The notes under the pieces are model-generated. The model was given only the letters and a program-made list of their open reading frames with translations. It was not told where the DNA came from and searched no databases. This document shows, piece after piece, positions 10,135 through 18,975 of a DNA stretch of 64,000 nt. The stretch is from NCBI GenBank assembly GCA_964019695.1, contig OZ026515.1:40626994-40690993 (forward strand), read 5' to 3'. Every line of letters starts with the position of its first letter. The stretch's first letter is position 1. Position numbers and translations under genes: made by a program. The DNA comes from Loripinus fragilis. Lineage: Eukaryota; Mollusca; Bivalvia; Lucinida; Lucinidae.

Positions 10135-10866
10135 ACGCAATAACCGATCTCATAGTAGATGCAAAAATGGAAATTTAAAACGCAAAAATAAACTTGTTTT
10201 AACTCTTTCAGAATTAAGTATCATCTTAAAAATTCTGGCCGACATATGGCCCTTTCACGTTTAGTAACTCTTTCTATATCTTCACTTCGTAATTTGGATA
10301 TTGAGGCTTATAAATTCTATGATAGAGCCTATCGACTTTATGATGCAGCAATTCTTACCCGGTGTGACACTCAACATGCTTTTAGACCATATATAGACTC
10401 CAAAATTAATCATATTAGGCATTTTATAAAAATTCAATTTGTCAACAAGGGGATTGAATTGCATTAACGTACCCAGTATATTTAAAGATAAATCTGTTAT
10501 CTCTTCTATTCCTACTTATTTTGAAAATAAGGAATCCCCTATCATTTGTTATCAGTTTATAAACCTATTCTTAGTACTGTTTTAACTATATCAAATTAGT
10601 AACATAGCTTGATATCGAAAATTCTATTCCTGACTCTTGAAATTGTAAAGACTCTAAGTATTGCTATCAACCCGCTGGTCATATAGTCAAAGGGGATTAA
10701 AACATCATAACTGATTCAAGAATTCGGTCCATTATATGTAAGGGACCTAAATATAGGTTTCCTGTGCCAATAGACTTCAAATCATGCCGTGAGGAAATTG
10801 CAGGAGCCTAACAAGGTTTTTGTAATCGCTGGTGTAAACGAGAGCATGTTGAGTCAAATGCCTTAA
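10135..10866 (+). pseudogene. Naiad linker with CxC motif (UGA at first Cys)
   Basis: Includes the segment 10246-10467 (DRAYRLYDAAILTRCDTQHA), then PDS-[TGA]-NCKDSKYCYQPAGH at 10629-10677, followed by KGPKYRFP and NRWCKREHVESNALK. The homologous linker at 52790-53340 shows the same order and the same TGA. Other stops (TAA at 10465 and 10695) are private to this copy. The linker joins the endonuclease to the RT in Naiads. It is interrupted at its 3' end by a MITE. Confidence 0.75.
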
Positions 10867-11642
10867 AAATAACCGACAAAAAAGAAACGCACCAATACGA
10901 TTTTCCCATTAAAATCTCCTTTTAATACGAAAATGTTAATTGCCATGAAATATTCATTTCTAATCAAATCTTACTAAAACTTGAGTGTGACGTAGATGTA
11001 TCTGTACTTTCCCTGTTTGGGCACAAAACACACCAAGGCGAATGGTTAACGAGTTTTGGAGGCGTTAATTCAACGCTACTGTCTGCATGGAATTCCAAGT
11101 ATGTTTTACATTTGCAAAGTATGAAATCGATATGTTGTCGTTATGTGAGACAACCAATGTGTTTATGGGTGCTTTTTTGTAATTCTAAAATCTATTTTCA
11201 CCGTTTAAATTGATTAAAACAATGTTGACATCTTTGAAAGTTTTGTAAGGTTTATCTCCAGTGTGGAATCATTATCCAAAGGGTAGTCACAATACATGGG
11301 CTACCTAGAGTTCAATTTTCGCGTATGATGAAATAAAATATATGATTTGCAAAGAATAAGTGTCTGTGTACAATTTGTTCTACTGAGATGATTCTAATTG
11401 CTAGAACTTATCCAGCAAGAGAGCATTATAAAAACGCTATATCCTGTTACTTTACAATTTGACCCCCACTATGGTCATGACCTATTTTCATTAACACAAT
11501 TTCGACGCCAGGTTGCAAGAGATGTGTAACGCAGCAGTACCTGACATACCTTTGCACTGATATAAACTACACTGGCCTATCACTTGTGATCTTCCTGAGA
11601 GATGAACAGTTCTAAGTGGTAAGTTTCTTTTTTTGTTGGGTA
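10866..11642. mobile_element. MITE nested in Naiad copy 1
   Basis: The Naiad linker stops after SNALK and resumes as KLNIF near 11650. The intervening ~775 bp has ends ACCGACAAAAAAGAAAC (left) and GTTTCTTTTTTTGTTGGGT (right), a terminal inverted repeat of about 18 bp. No transposase. It inserted after the Naiad. Confidence 0.7.
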
Positions 11643-11649
11643 TAGTTGG

Positions 11650-12259
11650 AAACTAAATATTTTTAGATTTATTGATGGTAGAGTTTCATTTTATTGCAAC
11701 AATTTAGATTTTCTACCACCTAAACCTAAATTTCACTTTTAGACACTTGAAGAAAGGGATCCAGGAATTCCATAGGAGGTTTGTTTTGGCACCCGCAGAT
11801 AAGGCTGCTAACAATGTTGTGGTCGTTTGAAAAAGATACTGTATCAACGCCCTAAAGCAAGAGCTTAGCACTGCAAAAACATAGGAGCATAACAGGCTTG
11901 ATGAGACGTCTATCGTTGATAGGCATCGATGCAATATGGCAGCTAAGTTTGGGTTGTTTGTTGATGAGGACCATAGCAAGCTTCCTACGTTATACTGGTT
12001 ACCTAAACTTCATAAACGGCCCTATAAGTCGCGTTGTATTGCTAATTCTAGTGCATGTACAACTACTGAGGTGTCTATTCTTTTGACTTCTTGCCTCACT
12101 GCGATTAAAACCATGTCATTAAATATTGCACAACAGTTTATGCAAGAAATGGTAAACAATCATTTTGGTCTATTAAAAATTCAGGTGAAATTCTAAATAA
12201 ATTGAAGTCGAGAGGTTTTCTAGCATCTGGTATTCGATTTCTCTACTCCCTATACTACA
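11650..12259 (+). pseudogene. Naiad reverse transcriptase, N-terminal part (frameshifted)
   Basis: Readable pieces in changing frames: FLPPKPKFHF (11710), ADKAANNVVVV (11798), KLPTLYWLPKLHKRPYKSRC (11980), and the motif A region DFSTPYTTLPHNLTKDKL, reached by a 1-nt shift near 12235. The motif A Asp is present. The same order is seen uninterrupted in the copy at 53141-53797. RT copies the element RNA at the nicked target. Confidence 0.8.
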
Positions 12260-13318
12260 TTGCCTCATAATCTAACCAAAGATAAACTAACAAAATTAAT
12301 TGAACACATATTTAACAGAGAGGGCTCACTTTATTTGGCTTGTAATGATAAAAATGCCTTTTTTACTTCTGAACAACCTAAACGATATAAATTGCGGTCA
12401 TGTCAGAAAATGTGTGATGCGCTCCATTATCTCTTGGACAATATATTTATAAGATTTGGCTCGAAATTATGTAGACAAATTGTAGGTCTTCCAATATGTA
12501 CTAATTGTGCTCCTCTTGTTGCAGATTTGTTTTTGTTTTGTTATGAGAGAGACTTTATGTTGCCTCTGTCAGACAATAATCAAACTGATATTATTGAAGC
12601 TTTTAACTCGACCTCCAGATATTTAGATGACTTACTTAATATTAATAATCCTTATTTTGAACAAATAGTAGATCAGATATATCCCACTGAACTTCAGTTG
12701 AATAAGGTGAATTCTTCTGATACTGAAGCTCCGATTTTGGACTTGAACTTGTCAATAACAAAAGGCATAGTTTCTTCTAAAATTTATGATAAACGGGATG
12801 ATTTTAATTTTGAAATAGTAAATTTCCCATTTCTTGATGTAGATGTTCCTCGTTCTCCTTCCTATAGTGTATATATTTCTCAGCTTATTCGTTTTGCTAG
12901 AGTGTGTTCTGATGTTGATGACTTCAACAACAGAAACTTATTTTTAACTGCCAAGTTATTAAAACAAGGTTATAGATATCATAAAATTCGAAAAGCATTT
13001 TCTAAATTCTACCACAGACATTCAGAGTTAATTGTTAAATACAACATTGGGTTAAAAACTCTCCTGCAACAAGGCATATCAGAACCTATATTTAATGGTG
13101 ATCTAGTTTATAAATTCAAAAGTATTGTTGGAAAACCTAATTTTAGTGATCAATTCAAAAAGATGGGAAAACCTTATATAAGGGTTGGATATAACTTGGA
13201 TATCATGCAACAGTCTGCATGCCCAGTATTAAACCCAATAACGGTTTATAGCTATGGTTTTCTCTTTAATTGCATGACGGTGGGTCAGGCCTCAGGCTCT
13301 ATGACAGCTCTGACGTAA
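12260..13318 (+). CDS. Naiad reverse transcriptase, C-terminal two thirds
   Basis: 352 open codons starting inside RT motif A (LPHNL). Visible motifs: the finger/palm segment CNDKNAFFTSEQ, GLPICTNCAPLVADLFLF (motif B region; Naiads usually have G-x-P-x-G-T-N, here Cys replaces one Gly), YLDDLLNI (catalytic motif C, residues ~123-130), then the thumb. The frame ends SMTALT-TAA. Close relatives in this window are 58953-59393 (same subfamily, plus strand) and 28015-28760 (subfamily B, minus). The listed start is only where the frame opens after an upstream frameshift, not a real initiator. It is a retroelement fragment, not a host gene. Confidence 0.85.
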   Translation: MPHNLTKDKLTKLIEHIFNREGSLYLACNDKNAFFTSEQPKRYKLRSCQKMCDALHYLLDNIFIRFGSKLCRQIVGLPICTNCAPLVADLFLFCYERDFMLPLSDNNQTDIIEAFNSTSRYLDDLLNINNPYFEQIVDQIYPTELQLNKVNSSDTEAPILDLNLSITKGIVSSKIYDKRDDFNFEIVNFPFLDVDVPRSPSYSVYISQLIRFARVCSDVDDFNNRNLFLTAKLLKQGYRYHKIRKAFSKFYHRHSELIVKYNIGLKTLLQQGISEPIFNGDLVYKFKSIVGKPNFSDQFKKMGKPYIRVGYNLDIMQQSACPVLNPITVYSYGFLFNCMTVGQASGSMTALT

Positions 13319-13346
13319 AGCCTTAATCGGTGGGTTGGTGGCTGAT
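13301..13346 (+). promoter_or_regulatory. SECIS-like element, Naiad A copy 1
   Basis: ATGA at 13301, 12 nt, AAA at 13317-13319, then TGAT at 13343-13346. The TGAC/TGAT quartet, a GU-rich helix (weakest of the five copies) and the AA in the apical region fit the eukaryotic SECIS layout. The UAA stop codon of the RT frame (13316-13318) supplies part of the apical AAA. Supported by homologous elements at 30042, 59524, 62687 and the diverged 27974-28026. Confidence 0.4.
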
Positions 13347-13560
13347 GCTTATCTGTAGCTGGACCCACCATGGCTCAACTTGAGGTTTTCTTTAGCTCTG
13401 ACTATCTGTGAGTCATGAGCCCTTTTCTTTGTTTCATCTTGGTGTGTTAATTTGATTAGAGTATTTCTCCGTGATGATACATTGCATTAGTTAGAAGGCT
13501 TCCATGCGAGCTGAACATTTCTTGTACTTCAACAACAGCAGAATCTAGGGCGAAGATTTA
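13319..13560 (+). other. Naiad A 3' tail
   Basis: Contains a hairpin formed by GGTGGG (13329-13334) and CCCACC (13364-13369), and a second short stem GCTCTGACT/AGTCATGAGC near 13413-13438. Both recur in the other subfamily A tails (59550, 62715, 30070). The tail is cut at 13560, within the phrase that continues 'ggtaccagtaaaatgcat' in the copy at 59757. Confidence 0.7.
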
Positions 13561-14009
13561 GTAAATTTTGGACTTTTCGGCCTGCAGAACTTGTTTTTGA
13601 ATACCCCATGTATTTTTTGACCACGTGCTTTTTGATTTTCAGCGTTGCATTGTAATTTTCGCCTCGTCGTGTATTTTTTTGACAGATGAAGTTAAGCTTG
13701 TTTTGCTTTATGAATTAAATGCTTGAAACCTGTGTTGTTCAATTTATTTATTGACCAATTTGCCATGCCACTGAATGTATGATTAAACATGTCCCCTGTA
13801 TTTTGAATGACTTTGTTGTTTGATTCATGCCCAACTATTGCTGTATTAAATTGTTTTACTATGCCATGAATGCCATGTCATTTTGAATGTATGCCATTGA
13901 TATATATATGCCATTGAATTGACTTGTTGTTTCAATTTTTCTTGCGCATTTTTCATGTATTTTTTGCCGTTTTTCGTGTATTTTTTGCCAATTTTTGACA
14001 ATATTCATC
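13561..14009 (+). other. Leader of the TatD-bearing LTR element
   Basis: T-rich, with repeated 'gtattttttg' / 'tgccattgaat' phrases resembling the 'ttcttgccatatt' phrases of the 3' spacer at 20770-21060. No LTR or primer-binding site recognised. Assignment to the element is by position and style. Confidence 0.4.
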
Positions 14010-14180
14010 ATGTCCATTAATGTGTACACTGCAATACAAACAGAACTACAATCTTTGCAAGGTATTGGCCCCAAGTCAGCCAGCGAGATTGTAGCACTAA
14101 GGAATGAGGTGCTGGCGGGTCAACGTGACCCAATATGCATTCTTGATTTGGCAGAGATACGCCTCCAGCCAGATACCTGA
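14010..14180 (+). CDS. Helix-hairpin-helix N-terminal segment of Gag
   Basis: From ATG at 14010: a short frame with LQSLQGIGPKSASEIVALRN, a typical helix-hairpin-helix (GIG-xxxA) unspecific DNA-binding motif, ending at TGA 14178. Downstream frames continue in other phases (FDEPIHIKETYTNIA-type text near 14270-14320), so the Gag N-terminus is probably frameshifted. HhH segments in front of Gag are not part of the classical Ty3/gypsy plan. It could help nucleic-acid binding in place of a zinc knuckle, which I do not see in this Gag. Confidence 0.55.
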   Translation: MSINVYTAIQTELQSLQGIGPKSASEIVALRNEVLAGQRDPICILDLAEIRLQPDT

Positions 14181-14339
14181 CAACAATACATCAATGATGG
14201 TCTATTTTCCATCACATATACACCACCATATCAGCCTCTTGCTGAAATATTTGAATCAGCTGATGATGGGTTTGGCAATTTTGATGAACCAATTCACATC
14301 AAAGAAACTTACACCAACATTGCACCAAAACAAACACTA

Positions 14340-15339
14340 ACACTTGAACAGGCAACAGGCAACACTAGCACAAAGTGACCAACCAGAACCTGGTCAATAC
14401 AAGACAATCAAACTGAATACACACAAATGGAACAAACACAACTGAACACATACAAATACAAGCCGTACAAACACAAACAAATCAAGCAGGACAAACAGAA
14501 TTGGAACAGGCACAGGCCATGGCACTACCACAAACACAAGGCAAAACCACAGAAAAATTATTTGCAGAGTCCATTGCAGTCATCTCACATGAGATGGATG
14601 GACTCGGCAAACAAATTTTTGCATTAGGCAACACACTAACACAAAAAATAACACAACTGGCAAACAGTGTTGTTGCCTTAGAGAATCAAAACACAGGCAT
14701 CAACACAAACATTAAACAAATTGTAGCAGAAAACACAAAAATACAAAAACAACTTACATGACATGAGGTATTTTTACAGGACATCAAAACAATTCTTCCA
14801 CCACCAACACCAATTGCAAGCAAACTCCCAATTTTCACAGAAGCAGCTAAACCCAAATACCAATTACAAGCACCCACAATGCAACAAGCAAAAATGCCAC
14901 AAACAACATTAACCCATTCTACACTTACACTCCCACAATGGACAAAACAACCTGGCACTCCAACATTAACAAATTCACCCATCACTTCACAACCAGGACC
15001 ATACACAATATATGGATCCACCCTACATATACACCATCTCAACCACAAACCTCAGCTACACCTGACATAAAGTAGACATCAAACCTAAGCATCCACAACA
15101 ATCATTGATTGACAACATTGCATCCCCCATACCAGTCTCATCAATCTACCAAACAAAACCACCCACAGAAACCAGCACCACGTCATCAGATACACACACT
15201 ACCACTGCAAAGCCAACTCAATAATTCTACGCACCAAAACCAAAAACAGATGACAAACAGACAGTTGACCGTAGCCGACCACAGACAAGACAGACGGACG
15301 CCTCGCGTGACCACTCCAGCCAGTCTACTAGGCCTCAAA
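14340..15339 (+). other. AC-rich low-complexity linker of Gag
   Basis: About 1 kb dominated by 'acaaac', 'acacaa' and 'caccac' with Gln/Thr/Pro/Asn-rich short frames in all phases; the best is 14501-14761 (heptad-like LGKQIFALGNTLTQKITQLA, possible coiled coil). Strong strand asymmetry (almost no G on the plus strand). It lies between the HhH segment and the Gag core and is probably a degraded disordered Gag region. Confidence 0.5.
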
Positions 15340-16530
15340 AGCTACAGCTTTTTTCGGGAGACCCCTCTGGTATATCCTGGCTATCTTTCATAATGACATT
15401 TAACAGGACATCCCAGAGGCTAGGGTGGTCTGAGGACAAAAGCTAGACAGACTGTATGACTGCCTAACCGATAAGGCCCTTGAATATGCCGCGTGTTCAG
15501 ACAACCGCGACAATTTTGCCGCGCTGAAAAGTGAACTTGCTTTGCAATTTGATTTAAAAGAGGAGCCAGTTGCTGCAAGACAGCAGCTTCACCTTGCAAA
15601 ACAAGGTGATGATGAAACGTTAGAGGCGTATTTGCAGCGCATTCTGGCTATCGCCATGGATGGCTATAAAGACGCCTCCACCGTTCTTTTGCAGCAAAGG
15701 CTACCGAGGCATTTTTGCGCGGTTGTAGGCATAAGGATGCTGCAACTTTGGTGATGAATGAGGCCCCACAAACTATCCATGTTGCCTGCAAAAGGATTAA
15801 AACCATGTTGGCAAATAAAAAAGCTATTGGGGGGAAGGTCCCTTTTTCTGAGAGAATATTCACGGTGCAGGAGGAGACGAGGGTCTCAAATATTGAGAAA
15901 AAGGTCGACGACCTTCTAAAATCTGTACATAGGCCATCATCTCCCCCTCGTCTTGCTTCACCGTCACCCCCGCGGTACTCATCGCGATATCAGGGTCAAA
16001 GCTGGCAGAGACCTAGATCTCCTATTTATTACCGTGGTCGTTCCCCAAATGGACATAAGAACCCCCAAAGGTTTTCATCATCCAGGCAAGGCCCGTACCC
16101 CTACAGAGGTGGCTACTCACCTGAGAGCTACCACCGTAGGAGTCCATCCAGAGATGGTAGGGACAGTGCAGGTATGGGTGGTAAGTACCCACCTGCTCAA
16201 TATCCTAGCAGCTCTGGATATAATCAAAGCCAATATGGTTCTAACCCAGATTACGGGAAAAGGTATTCCCATTCACCAAATTACAACCGTTCACCAAGTC
16301 CAAGGTACCGTCCTGCTAATCAGCATTACCCTCAGGGATACCCTCCAAGGTATTGTAATCCCCAGCCATATCCGTCAACACCCCTTGGCCCTATGGAAAT
16401 ACTGGAACTAGGCCAAGTGGTCCTGCATATGGATGGTCTTCTACTCCTCCACCAGACCACCGTAGGTCACAAAGTCCTGAAGCTCGGGTTCGTGCCGTCT
16501 AGGAGGAACAGGAGACCACCCAGGCTTTAA
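15340..16530 (+). pseudogene. Gag core with RS/Pro/Tyr-rich C-terminus
   Basis: Begins LQLFSGDPSGISWLSFIMTF (in a frame shifted at 15420), continues ALEYAACSDNRDNFAALKSEL and FDLKEEPVAARQQLHLAKQG (15542-15754), then shifts once near 15716 into 271 codons ending at 16530. The first part resembles Ty3/gypsy capsid (short helices, DxxxAYLQRI). The C-terminal part is a repetitive Arg-Ser-Pro-Tyr-Gly region (residues ~75-230) with no CCHC knuckle; basic RS repeats may serve RNA binding. Two or three frameshifts make it inactive. Confidence 0.7.
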
Positions 16531-16559
16531 ACTTGGACGGACTAGGCAAAACGGCAACC

Positions 16560-17074
16560 AACCCCTAGTCCAATCAAAATCGAGTCGTCATTGTGAGATT
16601 TTGGAAGTTTCTCTACCAAGTCATAGAAATTTAACTGCTTCAGTAGAGACACTAATCAATGGTATTCCAACCGAAGCTGTACTTGACACAGCAGCAATGG
16701 TTACACTGATAAGGGATGACTACATGACCCCTTTGTATAGTCAAGACCAATGAGGCCCCATTTGTGTTTTGACAGGGATTGGTTCAGACCCTTTACAGGG
16801 TTGCATAGTACATAATGTGCCAATCAATGTCGGCACACAAACTTTTTTGCATACTGTTTGTTTTGCCCCAGTTAGAGATGCTTGTCTCTTGGGTCTTGAT
16901 TTCTTGACTGCCACTTCAAGTGTCCTTGACCTTGGCAATGAAACTTTATCAATAGGGGAGGACATTGTTCCTGTCAGTGTGACCATGACTGCTGAAAGTA
17001 AATTTAGTAAAGTTAGTGTTGTACGGCGCACAGTTATTGAGCAATTTCAGTCGGTTATGTTACCGCTAAATTAG
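16560..17074 (+). pseudogene. Aspartic protease domain
   Basis: LDTAAMVTLIR at 16682-16714 matches the D-T/S-G/A active site of retropepsins (Ala in the Gly position). A TGA (16750) follows, then 16769-17074 reads CIVHNVPINVGTQTFLHTVC and LLGLDFLTATSSVLDLG, the flap and second conserved strand (hydrophobic-hydrophobic-G-x-D). It sits between Gag and RT as expected. Confidence 0.7.
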
Positions 17075-17196
17075 ACACCCCGTTTGACAGTCCGTTTATT
17101 TTTGAGGGCTGTCAAACTAACCATGCTCTCATGTCCCGTGTTTAGGGTGAACAAAAATCCTTTACCGTAAAAGTCGTTAACGACTCCAATTTTTTC

Positions 17197-18110
17197 GTGA
17201 CCTTTAAAAAAGACAAGAAAATAGGTCATGCCGAAGCAGCTACACAAGTTTCGTCTGAGCAGGCCAAGGTTCTTCAATCTTCAAATTTAGGTCCCAGAGA
17301 AAGGCCACAATCACAGGAGGCACAGGTTCAGACAGACAAGGAGGATACAGATATGCCTGCTCATTTAAAACAAATGTTCTTGGATAATAATTCGGAACTT
17401 TCTGATGAACAAAAACTTAAATTCAAGAACTTAATTTCCGAATTTGGGGATATCTTTTCCCAAGATGATTTCAATCTAGGCTGTCTAAAATCAGGAGTGG
17501 AACATAAGATTCTAACACTTAATGAAATTCCAGTTAATGAAAAATTTCGGCGAACTCCACTCCAATTCCAAAAGCAAGAGCAGGAGTATATTGAAAAACT
17601 CCTGAAGCAAGGCATAATTGAATCCTCAGTGTCTGAATGGTCTGCACCTCCAGTCCTTGTTAGGAAGAAAACGGGTGAGCTCAGGTATTGCATAGATTAT
17701 CGTGCATTAAATGCTAAAACCTATAAAGACAATTATAGTCTTCCCTTAATTGAAGACTGCCTGGACTCCTTGTACGGTAAGCGTGTGTTCTGCGTATTGG
17801 ATCTGTGTAGCGGCTACTTTCAAATTCCCCTATAAACTGGTTCACAGCATAAAACTTCTTTTAGTACTAGGTTTGGCAGTTACCAATGGACCCCTTTACC
17901 AATGGGTCCCCGCAACTTTTCAGCACAATGCAGCTGGTATTGCCTGGTTTGACCTGGGAAGAGGTCATTGTGTATTTGGACGATGTAATCGTTCTTGGGA
18001 CCGATTTTGATGATGCTCTGTTGGCTCTCAGAAAGTTTTTTACCTGCTTCTGTGAGCATGGTTTGAAGCTCAAACCCAAGAAATGCCATTTCTTCAAAGA
18101 GGAAGTGGAA
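17197..18110 (+). pseudogene. Reverse transcriptase
   Basis: First frame (17197-17835): LLKQGIIESSVSEWSAPPVL, KKTGELRYCIDYRALNAKT, and motif A CVLDLCSGYFQIPL with the catalytic Asp. A TAA at 17833 interrupts; text continues HKTSFSTRFGSYQWTPLPMG, then a frameshift leads to VIVYLDDVIVLG (17967-18000; YxDD intact) and LKLKPKKCHFFKEEVEFLG. One stop and one or two frameshifts, all catalytic Asp codons kept. The best family match by motif is the 412/mdg1-like branch of Ty3/gypsy. Confidence 0.85.
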
Positions 18111-18123
18111 TTTCTCGGAAAAC

Positions 18124-18975
18124 TTGTCAGCGGAAGTCCCCACCAATGTGAAAGAACTTCAGTCTTTTCTTGGTTTCATGAATTATCATAGGAATCATAT
18201 TAGGGATTTTGCTCAGATCTCAGCTGACCTATATGCCTTAATTCATGCTGAACATTTCAATTGGAAAATTAGGCACCAAGCCTGCTTCGAAAAACTTAAG
18301 GATTTAGCAATTTCTGCTCCTATGCTTTGTCATCCGTCACCTGACGGATTATTCATTTTGGACACTGATGCTAGTGGCACCCAAATAGGTGCCGCTCTTT
18401 CTCAAGTTCAAGACGGTGTAGTCAAGCCCATCTGCTTTGCCAGTCATGTTTTGTTAAATCAGCATCGCAATTATTGTACTACGCCCAAAGAATTACTAGC
18501 CGTCGTGAAATTCTGTCGCCAATTCAGACATTATTTGCTCGGACGGTTGTTCCTCATTTGCTTTGACCATAATTCCCTAGTTTGGCTGACCCGTTTTAAG
18601 CACCTAGAAGGTCAATTAGCAAGGTTTCTTGAGGAATTATCTCAATATAATTTCAAACTCATCCATAGGAAAGGTGCAGAACATGTTAATGCAGATGCTC
18701 TTAGTCGCATTAAGGACCTTTTAGAAAAATGTGACTGTTATGGAGCTGGTCAGAGGTTGGGCGATATCCCGTGTGGAGGTTGCCATTATTGTAAGCGGGC
18801 GCATAAGCAGTGGGCACGTTTCAATGATGACGTAGATGATGTTGTCCCTTTGGTAATTCGTAGTGTAGAGGCTGCGATGCCGGATCAGGCAATGCCAAAG
18901 CATCAAGTAGTCTCCAATTGGGTAGAAAATTTGTCTTCCATTGAACTCAGAAGGGCTCAAACTCATGATCTATAG
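18124..18975 (+). CDS. RNase H and connection domain
   Basis: Open for 283 codons: NYHRNHIRDFAQISADLYAL connection; then RNase H with LDTDASGTQIGAALS (first Asp), TTPKELLAVVKF (Glu), FDHNSLVWL (Asp) and NADALSRI (Asp), all four acidic catalytic positions present. The end (QTHDL-TAG) is a frameshift into the integrase frame. The Cys pair DIPCGGCHYCKRAH near residues 215-230 is typical of the tether before integrase in this group. Confidence 0.85.
   Translation: MSAEVPTNVKELQSFLGFMNYHRNHIRDFAQISADLYALIHAEHFNWKIRHQACFEKLKDLAISAPMLCHPSPDGLFILDTDASGTQIGAALSQVQDGVVKPICFASHVLLNQHRNYCTTPKELLAVVKFCRQFRHYLLGRLFLICFDHNSLVWLTRFKHLEGQLARFLEELSQYNFKLIHRKGAEHVNADALSRIKDLLEKCDCYGAGQRLGDIPCGGCHYCKRAHKQWARFNDDVDDVVPLVIRSVEAAMPDQAMPKHQVVSNWVENLSSIELRRAQTHDL

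Larger units (their letters stand above)
9285..13560 (+). mobile_element. Naiad-type Penelope-like element, subfamily A, copy 1 (decayed)
   Basis: Domain order is N-terminal Cys-rich/GIY-YIG endonuclease, linker with CxC motif, then reverse transcriptase, the permuted order of Naiad PLEs. Homology runs from about 9285 to 13560, where the tail stops abruptly against the LTR element. A 770-bp MITE (10866-11642) splits the linker. Coding sequence has several frameshifts and stops, but the last 352 codons of RT are open. It lies plus-strand next to a minisatellite. This copy carries the UGA and SECIS-like features discussed in the findings. Confidence 0.85.

Noticed and set aside
9290..13318. Host gene with GIY-YIG and RT domains
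   Set aside because: Domain order, frameshifts and other copies in the window identify it as a Naiad retroelement.
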